NCBI GenBank assembly: GCA_019694355.1 | Contig: JAIBCB010000003.1 | Span: 496,001 to 560,000 of the forward strand | DNA: 64,000 nt | Direction of reading: 5' to 3' | Origin: Pyrinomonadaceae bacterium | Lineage (GTDB): Bacteria; Acidobacteriota; Blastocatellia; Pyrinomonadales; Pyrinomonadaceae | Shown here: positions 7,541 through 14,955 of the stretch, piece by piece | Layout: every line of letters begins with the position of its first letter | Position numbering within the stretch: the stretch's first letter is position 1 | Program-made: the position numbers and the translations under genes | Notes under the pieces: generated by a model | What the model was told of the DNA's origin: nothing | What the model saw: only the letters and a program-made list of their open reading frames with translations | The model's database searches: none

Positions 7541-8774
7541 CCGTGCAAAGGTGGTCATAAACCCGGCGATATCTTTCCCCGCCGACTTTTTGCAGGTCGA
7601 AGTGGCGGTGGGCGGTTTCGCGGCATTGGGTGGAGGCGTCGCCGAGAGCGTCGATCTCGGTGAGGGCTTTGCGGTAGCTCGCTTCATCAAAGCCGTCGAG
7701 CAGGACGCCGACCTTGTTATTCTCGATAAGTTCGTCCACATCGCCGACGCCGCGATTTGCGATGATCGGCAGCCCGCACGCGAGGTATTCGGCGAGCTTC
7801 GTCGGCGAACGAGATGCCGTCGCGAACGTCGCCTTCACGATCGAGAGTGCGACATCCGAAGCCTCCAAGTATCCCTGAACCTCCGCGGCCGGCACCTTTG
7901 TTACCATAAAATCTTCCTCGCGAAAACCGCTCTCCTTTAACTTCGGAATGACCGAATTCGGGTCGCTCTGTGTCAGGAAAAGGGCAAACGTACTAGGGTC
8001 AACGCGCTTTGCCGCCGACAGCAGGTCAACTATCACATCCGTCAGATAAAGTCCGCCGAGAGCGCCCAAGTGCAGGATCACGCGGCGGCCGTCGAGGCCG
8101 AGTTTCTCTCGGAACTCACGGCGCATTTCTGCGTGGTCGCCGGAGAATCTTTTTTCGAGATCGACGCAGCAGGGAATGACCTCGACTGGGCGGCCTTGCT
8201 CATCGAAACCGGTCTCGCGAGACTCCGGGAAAAGGATATCACGGGCCTTCTCCGTGAGGACGACAAAAGCGTCGGATTCCCGCATCAGCCAACGCTCGAC
8301 ACGTTTTGCCGAGCGGTAAAGCCAGCCGCCTTCGGGCCAGCGTCCTGCATCGGTGTATTCTTCGGGGAAAAAGCCGCGTATGTCAAAAAGTATCTTTGGC
8401 CGCTCACGCGAGAATTTCCTCGCCACGGCGGCCATCACGCCGGGAATGTGGACGCGTGCATGCAGCACGTCGAATTTCTCGCGGTTCAAGAGCTTTCGGA
8501 CGTACCGCGTGCCGTTCACGATGTCGAACGCGGTCGCCGGCACGCTCGGCGCTTTGTGATACGCAAGGCAATGCCACGCGATGCCCTCTTCGGCCAACTC
8601 CGCCTTCATCTGAGCGATCTGCTCCGCCGTCCACTTCGCCTTCATATCCGGCTCGAACGTCAGAATAGAGACGTCCACGCCGCCCTTCCCGATCTCACGC
8701 AAATACGGCAGCACCTGCGTCTGCACAAGCGGCTCCCGCAACCCAAAATAACAAATATAAAGCGTCTTAGGCAT
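7533..8774 (-). CDS. Glycosyltransferase family 4
   Basis: 413-residue GT-B enzyme. The N-terminus MPKTLYICYFGLREPLVQTQVLPYLREI is a typical GT4 acceptor domain. The nucleotide-sugar domain carries RRVILHLGALGGLYLTDVIVDLL and the C-terminal segment SPTKLAEYLACGLPIIANRGVGDVDELI, matching the GT4 E-x-x-x-x-G-x-P donor-binding motif. It is probably cytoplasmic and membrane-associated. Its ATG (8772-8774) overlaps the stop of the PIN-domain toxin gene by 8 bases (ATGCCTAA), so its translation appears coupled to a toxin-antitoxin pair, which is unusual. Confidence 0.9.
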   Translation of the reverse strand: MPKTLYICYFGLREPLVQTQVLPYLREIGKGGVDVSILTFEPDMKAKWTAEQIAQMKAELAEEGIAWHCLAYHKAPSVPATAFDIVNGTRYVRKLLNREKFDVLHARVHIPGVMAAVARKFSRERPKILFDIRGFFPEEYTDAGRWPEGGWLYRSAKRVERWLMRESDAFVVLTEKARDILFPESRETGFDEQGRPVEVIPCCVDLEKRFSGDHAEMRREFREKLGLDGRRVILHLGALGGLYLTDVIVDLLSAAKRVDPSTFALFLTQSDPNSVIPKLKESGFREEDFMVTKVPAAEVQGYLEASDVALSIVKATFATASRSPTKLAEYLACGLPIIANRGVGDVDELIENNKVGVLLDGFDEASYRKALTEIDALGDASTQCRETAHRHFDLQKVGGERYRRVYDHLCTDD

Positions 8775-9180
8775 CAGGCCGCGCTATGTTCCTTACAACG
8801 GGCGTTCCCGTTACGCTTTTCAGCCGATCGTCATTGGTCCAGAATTCATCTACGCCATAATACTGAGCGGCGGCCAAGTGGATCGCGTCAGGAGTTTTCA
8901 AAGACTGAAGATCAGCACGCAGTTTAGATGCTTCCAAGAACACCTGTCGGTTCAGGGTGAGCTGCGGTGTGTTCTCAAACCAAAGGCCAAATTTATCCAA
9001 AAGATCTCGGTTGTTAGTTCTCAACGGCATGACCATACATTCGAGCTCTGTTAACGGGCTGACCGTAAAGGAGAGGTCTTGGGTTGATCGGGATATTTGT
9101 TCTATCAGAGGTAGGAATTTTGAATTTTCTTCGACAATATAGATAACGATGCAGGTGTCAAGATAGACCGTCAATCCCAT
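8767..9180 (-). CDS. vapC: PIN-domain ribonuclease toxin (VapC-like)
   Basis: 137 residues with the PIN acidic set: Asp8 in VYLDTC, Glu45 in SPLTELE, Asp98 in KTPDAIHLAAA, and Asp117/118 in WTNDDRL. The order and spacing fit VapC toxins, Mg-dependent endoribonucleases that cut tRNA, rRNA or mRNA. The gene overlaps its putative antitoxin by 10 bases upstream and a glycosyltransferase by 8 bases downstream. Toxicity is inferred from the family only. It could also have been domesticated, given how tightly it is set in the polysaccharide operon. Confidence 0.88.
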   Translation of the reverse strand: MGLTVYLDTCIVIYIVEENSKFLPLIEQISRSTQDLSFTVSPLTELECMVMPLRTNNRDLLDKFGLWFENTPQLTLNRQVFLEASKLRADLQSLKTPDAIHLAAAQYYGVDEFWTNDDRLKSVTGTPVVRNIARPDA

Positions 9181-9416
9181 GAATTACGGGCCTCCTCGAT
9201 CTGATGCTCCATTTCCTTGGCGTCGATGGCTGCTTCAGCAGGCAAGGGCTTGCTCCGCATAAGAGCAAGGAGTTCTGCAGCATTCCCGACATTGCCGCTC
9301 GCGTCCGATGCCTCATCATATATAATCAGCTTAGCTCGCGACTTCCTTTTGATCTTCACACGTTCGAGCAGCGTCACCACGCCGTTTCTATTGATCTCCG
9401 CCTGTACGGTCTTCAT
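9171..9416 (-). CDS. vapB: Putative antitoxin partner of the PIN-domain toxin
   Basis: 81 residues starting MKTVQAEINRNGVVTLLERV. The beta-rich N-terminal half, with its INRNGVVTLLERVKIKRKSRAKL stretch, resembles a small swapped-hairpin DNA-binding domain. The acidic helical C-terminus (AAIDAKEMEHQIEEARNSWD) would be the toxin-neutralising arm. The identification rests mainly on size, on position immediately before vapC and on the 10-base overlap. I do not see a specific antitoxin family signature. It may autoregulate a promoter in the gap upstream. Confidence 0.75.
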   Translation of the reverse strand: MKTVQAEINRNGVVTLLERVKIKRKSRAKLIIYDEASDASGNVGNAAELLALMRSKPLPAEAAIDAKEMEHQIEEARNSWD

Positions 9417-9540
9417 ATTCGTAGATTAGCACGTTTTATCAATTACTTCTTTCTTTTTCCCAAGCGGCTCCCGCAACCTTGTCAGAACGGGGAGCGATAG
9501 CGACCGGGTTCTTTTGCGTCACGCGGCTTCCGCGTGCCGG

Positions 9541-9620
9541 GGTGGTTCTCTCTTGATCCGTCATACTTTAAAGAACCACCTCCGAGGCTAAAGCCGTACT
9601 CCTCCTTCGTAAGGAGGAGA
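9541..9620. repeat. Palindromic intergenic repeat invading the end of the GT2 gene
   Basis: Two perfect inverted repeats lie side by side. GGTGGTTCT (9541-9549) pairs with AGAACCACC (9572-9580). CTCCTCCTT (9599-9607) pairs with AAGGAGGAG (9611-9619) across a 3-base loop. The second hairpin lies inside the GT2 reading frame and encodes its last residues, DGSPPYEGGVRL. The SPPYEGG peptide is a recurrent product of such palindromes in unrelated bacterial proteins. The 170 bp gap 9417-9587 holds no other gene that I can support. Confidence 0.75.
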
Positions 9621-10505
9621 GCCGTCGTTCTCTCGCCGCATCTTTCGCAGCGGGAACTCAAGAAAATACTTCAAACTCGCCGGCCGCCGCCAAAGGCTCT
9701 TTGCCGCGTTCCGCAAAAATCCGCCATACTGCCCCGCCTGAAAATACGACCCCGCGAGCACGCGATGGTAGTTGCCGTAGGCACGGCCCTTGAGACGTGC
9801 GATGCTCGCATCCTCGGCAAACGCCTTTTCGAGGAATAGTGCCATCCCTTTCTCCATATTTGCGATGTTATAATGGGCGCCCGCGCTATTGACGCGATAG
9901 TTCACCAACGGTTCGCGCACGAAGCCGACCTTTCGTCGCCGGGCGATGCGGTAGCAAAGATCCCAATCCTCGCCGCACTTGATCCGCGTGTCAAAACCGC
10001 CCGCTTCCTCAAAAGCCAAACGTGAGGTCAATATCGTACATCCGGGGCCGACAATTCCGGGCCCGTCCCACAAGAGCAGGCTCTCGGCAACGTCACCTTC
10101 GCCGCCTTCGAGGTGAAGCGAAAGCGTCTCACCGGTTTCGCCGTCGAATTCACGCATTCCGCAGTGGACGAGGCCGATCTCGGGGTCTTCGGCAAACTTT
10201 GCGATCTGTTTCTCGAGCTTTGTCGGTTCCCAAGTGTCGTCCGCATCGAGAAATGCGATAAGGTCGCCGGTGGTTTCGGCGACGCCGCGATTCCTCGCGG
10301 TGGAAACTCCTTGATTCTCTTGCCGGATATATCGGATTCGGTCGCCGAATCTCGCAGCGGTCTCAGCCGTATCGTCCGTCGAACCGTCATCAACGACAAC
10401 GATCTCCTTCGGCCTCACCGTTTGCCCCAACGCGCTCTCGATCGCCTCGGCAATGAACCGCCCGCAGTTATAGGTTGGGATGATTACGGAAGTCTTTGTC
10501 CTCAC
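9588..10505 (-). CDS. Glycosyltransferase family 2
   Basis: 305 residues, GT-A fold. The N-terminus TSVIIPTYNCGRFIAEAIES is diagnostic, followed by EIVVVDDGSTDDT and a DxD motif in LIAFLDADDTWEP. Later GGFDTRIKCGEDWDLCYRIARR is the GT2 acceptor and catalytic ED region. It transfers a sugar from a nucleotide donor to the growing glycan on the cytoplasmic face. The start is GTG (10503-10505), inside the last 38 bases of the GT9 gene, because no in-frame ATG fits. The final dozen residues come from a palindromic repeat rather than from the ancestral gene. Confidence 0.88.
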   Translation of the reverse strand: MRTKTSVIIPTYNCGRFIAEAIESALGQTVRPKEIVVVDDGSTDDTAETAARFGDRIRYIRQENQGVSTARNRGVAETTGDLIAFLDADDTWEPTKLEKQIAKFAEDPEIGLVHCGMREFDGETGETLSLHLEGGEGDVAESLLLWDGPGIVGPGCTILTSRLAFEEAGGFDTRIKCGEDWDLCYRIARRRKVGFVREPLVNYRVNSAGAHYNIANMEKGMALFLEKAFAEDASIARLKGRAYGNYHRVLAGSYFQAGQYGGFLRNAAKSLWRRPASLKYFLEFPLRKMRRENDGSPPYEGGVRL

Positions 10506-11643
10506 GGGTATGTTTGCCTAACAAGAGTCCGACCTTTCTAGTAACGTCGTCAATTCCTATATTTTCCATTTGAACACAAGGTGACGTTCGGCACTTATCC
10601 CAAGAGCAATTTCGCTCGCACTCTATGTCGTTCCCGAAAAGAATGTCGGCAGTATTATACGCGTTTGAATGCTCAGGTCGTCGCGCTCGGAAAAGTCCGA
10701 GAGTAGGCTTTCGTAAAGCGCCTGCAACATGGAATGGTCCACTATCAGTCGTGACCAACATCTCGGCCCTGTCAATTGCCGCTATCATTTCCGATAGCTC
10801 CAACTGGTTGATCGTGTCAATCACGGCTTTACCCGCACCCAGGCCGATCTGAGGTGATACAAGCTGTCCATTGAGGGAATATTCCTTGCCAATTACGACA
10901 AGCTTGAGGCCAAACTGAGTGTCAACGAATCGAGCAAGCTTCGCTACAAGGGCAATATTCCACCATTGATTACTCGTACTTCCAAATGGATGGACAACCA
11001 CGAAGTTCGAATTGGTGGGTAACCCAAGCTTCGCGAGTTTTTCGAGAAGGGCGGCCCGTCCTTTGGCGGAGGAAGAGAGGGTCGGCGACCTTTTCGTCGC
11101 CTCATAACCAAGACTGCGGAGAGCATTAAGTCGCTCGTCGGCTCCCCACGTTCGTGCAGAGCCGATGTCGTATTTGTGAGTCAAACACCGATGCATCAAA
11201 GTTCCCATCACACCTACCCGAACCGGTATTCGAGCCTTCGCCAAAAGATGTGCGAACTGGTCCCCCAACAGAATCAAAGCGGCGTCAAAGTGTTGATCGG
11301 TTAGCCATGTCTCAAACTTTCGAACTTCTGCGGCCCCCCTAAGCGATAGCGGATCCGAATTTAACTCAAAAAAGTCATCGTAGAACTCACAACCGCTCAG
11401 TAGTTCGCGATTGTGCTTTTTGCCCACGATGGCAATCCGTGAATTCGGCCATATCCGTCTTGCTTCGATTATCGCCGGAGTGCACATCACGGAATCACCG
11501 ATTAGACCGGCAAGGACAAACAGCACTCGTTCTGGCTCACGAGTAAGCGAGACATTTCGCGGCGATCTGACGCCATAGTAGGTCCCCAGAAGCTTTTGTC
11601 GGAGCCGAAACTGCAAACTATAAAGAGCTCTCTTTATATTCAT
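10468..11643 (-). CDS. Glycosyltransferase family 9 (heptosyltransferase-like)
   Basis: 391 residues related to ADP-heptose:LPS heptosyltransferases. Typical features: PERVLFVLAGLIGDSVMCTPAI with the GDxxxxTP-type motif, PVRVGVMG, the central FVVVHPFGSTSNQWW nucleotide-sugar segment, and the C-terminal AEMLVTTDSGPFHVAGALRKPTLGLF (D-S-G-P-x-H). A Cys-rich tail (CERNCSWDKCRTSPC) is seen in several GT9 enzymes. The start overlaps the methyltransferase stop by 4 bases (ATGA). The gene is visibly poorer in GC than the GT2 and GT4 genes beside it and belongs to a compositionally distinct block that reaches into the flippase. Confidence 0.87.
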   Translation of the reverse strand: MNIKRALYSLQFRLRQKLLGTYYGVRSPRNVSLTREPERVLFVLAGLIGDSVMCTPAIIEARRIWPNSRIAIVGKKHNRELLSGCEFYDDFFELNSDPLSLRGAAEVRKFETWLTDQHFDAALILLGDQFAHLLAKARIPVRVGVMGTLMHRCLTHKYDIGSARTWGADERLNALRSLGYEATKRSPTLSSSAKGRAALLEKLAKLGLPTNSNFVVVHPFGSTSNQWWNIALVAKLARFVDTQFGLKLVVIGKEYSLNGQLVSPQIGLGAGKAVIDTINQLELSEMIAAIDRAEMLVTTDSGPFHVAGALRKPTLGLFRARRPEHSNAYNTADILFGNDIECERNCSWDKCRTSPCVQMENIGIDDVTRKVGLLLGKHTREDKDFRNHPNL

Positions 11644-12359
11644 CTTGCTCGCCGTTTGCTTGCTATGGCCTTTCTGTCAAAGAAGTCGTCTGCTGTCGGT
11701 TCGGATTCTGCTCGGCGCAAAATACCGGTAAGCCACCTTCGGCGGTCGTCGCGGTCGCGAAGGTAGGCTGTCTCGAACGATTCACAGCCTGTCTGTGCGA
11801 GCATTTCAGAAAACGTCTGAAGGGAAAATTCATGAAGATGTTCGTCCGACTCCCAATGTCCGTTCGGCGTTGTAATGATCAGCGCACCTGTTGGGGCTAC
11901 ACATCTGAATGCGGAAGCTATGCAGTTAAGAGGTTCTCTGATATGTTCGATCACTTCAGACAGAACGACGTTGTAAAATTGCCTCTCCGGTCGAAAGTTC
12001 TCGATCAACCCCTGAACGGTCGTTACATTCGGCAGGCCCAGCTCGTCAACTAGCTTCAGGGACGGGGCTGACACATCAAACGCTGTCAGTTGCCCTACCT
12101 TTGGAGCCAGAAGGCGGGTCATCCCTCCATTTCCGCATCCTATCTCTAAAAGCGATTCGCCGCCGACCTGAGCGAGGACCCACTGAGCGCGTGGATACTC
12201 ATAGTGCGTTGGATCGTCGAGAAATTCGCAGTGCGTTATCCGGTCATTGTAAAACTTCGTTACCGATTCGTCCGTGCCCACCTCAAGCTCCGCGGCCGCC
12301 ACCGGCATCCCGAGCCGCCAACGTACCGATTGTCCAATTCTTTTGAGCAGGCTGGTCAT
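11640..12359 (-). CDS. Class I SAM-dependent methyltransferase
   Basis: 239 residues from the chosen ATG, MTSLLKRIGQSVRW. The SAM loop is SLLEIGCGNGGMTRLL, followed by QLTAFDVSAPSLK and FYNVVLSEVIEHIREP, then GALIITTPNGHWESDEHLHEF. This set is typical of Methyltransf_11/UbiG-like enzymes in O-antigen clusters, which often methylate the terminal sugar. A TTG four codons upstream (12371) is an alternative start. A purine-rich AGAAGGAG abuts the ATG with almost no spacing, which leaves the choice open. It ends in a 4-base overlap with the GT9 gene. Confidence 0.84.
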   Translation of the reverse strand: MTSLLKRIGQSVRWRLGMPVAAAELEVGTDESVTKFYNDRITHCEFLDDPTHYEYPRAQWVLAQVGGESLLEIGCGNGGMTRLLAPKVGQLTAFDVSAPSLKLVDELGLPNVTTVQGLIENFRPERQFYNVVLSEVIEHIREPLNCIASAFRCVAPTGALIITTPNGHWESDEHLHEFSLQTFSEMLAQTGCESFETAYLRDRDDRRRWLTGILRRAESEPTADDFFDRKAIASKRRAR

Positions 12360-12389
12360 CTCCTTCTGCAACTAGAGCAATTGTATTCG

Positions 12390-14111
12390 CTAAAAACTAA
12401 ATCGAAGTCTTTCGAGCCTATGGATTATTCGTTCGCGCTCGTCACTAAAGAGTATCTTCTTCCATACGAACAGGAGATACAATATTACTGATATCAAGAA
12501 AGCTCCGATTGTAACTACGGTAAGGTGTCCAAAATAAATATGGAGCAAGAACGGCGGGACTATCAAAGAGCCTGCAGTCAAAATAGCCACTCCAAAGTCA
12601 GGTGGCCAGGTAAGCCCCGCGACTTTCTTTGCGAGATAGAATTGCAGGACGGCGTCCATGCCAATTCGTATAGTCCAAGCGATTGCGGCTCCAAATATGC
12701 CGAAGTACCAAGTCAGCAATAATACCAAAAAAATGTAGGGTGCCAGCTCAGCAAAGTACAACTTTGCAAATATATCTGTTCGTCCTACTGCCATAATAAC
12801 TGAGTAAGGCAAGTAGGCCGGGATATTCAAAACCAGTCCGATCAGAAGGATATAGAAGGGGAAGATGCTCTCTCGACCGAAGTCCGGCCCGGCCCATGCA
12901 TTAAAGAACGTCTCGGCGACGATTGCGAGACCCACGAGAGCAGGCAACATCAACACTAAATTGATTCGAACACTTCTACTATAAAGACTTTGCATTTGCT
13001 CCCTATTGCGCTCGCCCTGGAGTTGTGAAAAGGCAGGAACAAGTGATTGAATCATCGAAAATGCAAACATAGTAAGCATTGACGCGAGGGTAAATGCGAC
13101 CGTATAGTACGCGAGAGCCCTTACTGTAACAAAGGCCGGAAGGATCAGTTTCTCGAGGTTCGCAACAGTCAAAGCCGCGACACTTGCGATCGCCAATGCA
13201 CCGCCGAATTTTAGCATTGGGCGGATGATGGTGCGGTCGAGGGAGAGGTCGAAGAGGTTTGGGAGGAGGCGGCCGGAGACGTAGATGTGGCCGGCGAGCG
13301 TTGCGAGGCTTGCGATAAGGAGCACGACGACGGCTCCGAGAATGCCGAATCCGAGATAGATCACGATGGGCGTCGCGGCGATGCCGAGCATACGAAATCC
13401 CGAGGTTACAAAGGTGTTCAGATCCATACGCAGGCGGTCGAGCTGCGGCGTGTTGAAGATCTGATTCAGAAAATTCACGACAAAGGTGACGGCCGCGACC
13501 TTCAGGGCGAGCGATGCCTCGGCGTGCAGGTGTGCAGGGACGTTAAAGAGCGTTGCAAGCCAGCCCGAGAGCACGAATATCGCCACGCCGAACGGCACGG
13601 ACAAGAGTAGCGAGAGCACAGCGGCCGTGCGTACGGTGCGTGCTTCTTTTTCCGCGTCGCCCGCGGCATACGCCTCGGAACCGAACTTTGTCGAGGCGAT
13701 GCCCATCCCGAGATCGGCAAAACCCAAATATGTCGGGATCAGCCCGACGAGAATGAGTACGCCGTAGCCTTCGGCACCGAGCAGGCGGATCGTGAACGGC
13801 GTCGCAACGAGCGAAACGCCAAGCGGCGCGACCTGTCCCGCAAGCGTCCAGAGCGAGCCTTTGACGACCTTCGTCGTCATCCCCGCCGTCGATGGCGGAA
13901 CGAGCTCCGGCCGCACGGCATCCTGCGGTTCGATCACCGCCGTTACGCCGTCCGCGTCAGCTGAATTTACGTTCGAGGTCGCGATCTTCTTAAATCCTTT
14001 TGTCGAGATAAAAAAGCGTTCGGGCGTGAGGCCGCGGCCGAGGCGGTTCACGCTTCTTGCAGGCCGCTCGCTTTTCAAAATGAGTTTAGGGCTTCGAGCC
14101 TGAAAGTTCAA
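12390..14111 (-). CDS. Polysaccharide flippase (Wzx/MATE-like)
   Basis: 573 residues with about 12-14 hydrophobic helices from residue 85 on, starting VKGSLWTLAGQVAPLGVSLVATPFTIRLLGAEGYG, the signature beginning of oligosaccharide flippases. It would move the lipid-linked repeat unit across the inner membrane. The frame opens with TTG at 14111 after a GGGGAAAGAG stretch and has a 77-residue soluble leader. The ATG at 13880 (MTTKVVKGSL) gives a conventional flippase start. The 5' half (above about 13200) is GC-rich like the flanking locus, while the 3' half is clearly AT-richer, suggesting a recombination junction inside the gene. Confidence 0.88.
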   Translation of the reverse strand: MNFQARSPKLILKSERPARSVNRLGRGLTPERFFISTKGFKKIATSNVNSADADGVTAVIEPQDAVRPELVPPSTAGMTTKVVKGSLWTLAGQVAPLGVSLVATPFTIRLLGAEGYGVLILVGLIPTYLGFADLGMGIASTKFGSEAYAAGDAEKEARTVRTAAVLSLLLSVPFGVAIFVLSGWLATLFNVPAHLHAEASLALKVAAVTFVVNFLNQIFNTPQLDRLRMDLNTFVTSGFRMLGIAATPIVIYLGFGILGAVVVLLIASLATLAGHIYVSGRLLPNLFDLSLDRTIIRPMLKFGGALAIASVAALTVANLEKLILPAFVTVRALAYYTVAFTLASMLTMFAFSMIQSLVPAFSQLQGERNREQMQSLYSRSVRINLVLMLPALVGLAIVAETFFNAWAGPDFGRESIFPFYILLIGLVLNIPAYLPYSVIMAVGRTDIFAKLYFAELAPYIFLVLLLTWYFGIFGAAIAWTIRIGMDAVLQFYLAKKVAGLTWPPDFGVAILTAGSLIVPPFLLHIYFGHLTVVTIGAFLISVILYLLFVWKKILFSDERERIIHRLERLRFSF

Positions 14112-14312
14112 GGCATTACTCTTTCCCCGAAGGGCGTATGACCACGTGCTTCAGCACGTGGTCAACGGTGCCCGATCTCCTCTCGGAGTGTGGAACACGC
14201 GACCGCAGGGTTTGTCAGCGGCCAAAGCCGCCTCCGGAGTTCGTATGAGCGAGCGGACGGAAAACCTTAGGTCTTCCGCACATAGACAGGCAGAGCCTGC
14301 TGCGGCGAAATG

Positions 14313-14333
14313 GAGAATTGAGAATGGAAAATG
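14313..14333. repeat. Heptamer tandem repeat (3 units)
   Basis: GAGAATT, GAGAATG, GAAAATG in direct succession, followed by GAG. It resembles the heptamer run at 14742-14769. Confidence 0.7.
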
Positions 14334-14741
14334 GAGATCCGTGTCTCTGCGGAGCCGAATCTCGGCTCTTGTCCCTGAAAGGGACGGATAGAATAGCGTA
14401 GGGTGAAACCCTACGTTTTCGGCGCCAACAATGCCCGCTCCCTGAAAGGGGAGCAATATGGATCTCAACCGTCGCTGACGCGACGCTGCGGTATTGGCAC
14501 GATGATCCGCGGGTTGCACCCACGGCTACCGCTCAGGCTGCCGCTCACGCGGCAAGGTTAGGGCAAATCCCTCTTGACACTCATGATATACTCGTAGAGA
14601 GTGTGTAAACATACGTTTTACATCATGATATTTGACAGAAGTGACAAAAATTGTAATCGCAGGTCGCCGGAACGCCGATTCTTGTCCCACTTTGTCCCAC
14701 GTTTCCCATTCGCGGCGGGACGGGACAAACATCGGGAAATT

Positions 14742-14769
14742 GTGAGTGGTGAGTGGTGAATGGTGAATG
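14742..14769. repeat. Heptamer tandem repeat (4 units)
   Basis: GTGAGTG twice then GTGAATG twice, with no spacing. Heptamer short tandem repeats of this type are known in the intergenic regions of several phyla. Confidence 0.85.
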
Positions 14770-14955
14770 GCAACCTGGCTCCGTTAGGAGCGATATGTTT
14801 GTAGAACTATGGCTAACCTTTGAATCTCGGAGCGTGTGCAACACGCGACAAGAAGTCGGCGGCAAGCCGCCTCCGAAATAGTTGACGATGTTCGCTTCCT
14901 ACAAACATTCGGCTCCGATGGAGACAAGGAGGCGGACGAGGGCGTCCGCGTTCCG

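Larger units (their letters stand above)
14112..14955. repeat. Repeat-packed intergenic region with many hairpins, no supported gene
   Basis: 844 bp between the aminotransferase and flippase genes. It contains perfect or near-perfect hairpins at 14140-14163 (11 bp stem, GACCACGTGCT), 14352-14368, 14371-14385, 14397-14415 (CGTAGGGT), about 14438-14455 and 14470-14485. A compound palindrome occurs at 14182-14240 and again, diverged, at 14826-14880. Heptamer tandem repeats lie at 14313-14333 and 14742-14769. An inverted pair sharing CTACAAACAT and GGCTCCG lies at 14777-14804 (minus sense) and 14899-14925. Short frames here encode only repeat-derived peptides. A promoter for the flippase cluster may be hidden here, but I see no convincing one. 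Confidence 0.8.

Noticed and set aside
14151..14523. Short open frames of 80-122 codons in the repeat region
   Set aside because: The peptides are translations of palindromic repeats in both directions, without start signals or family resemblance.
14574..14592. TTGACA and TATACT close together on the plus strand
   Set aside because: The spacer is only 7 bases and no plus-strand gene follows, so it is not a usable promoter.
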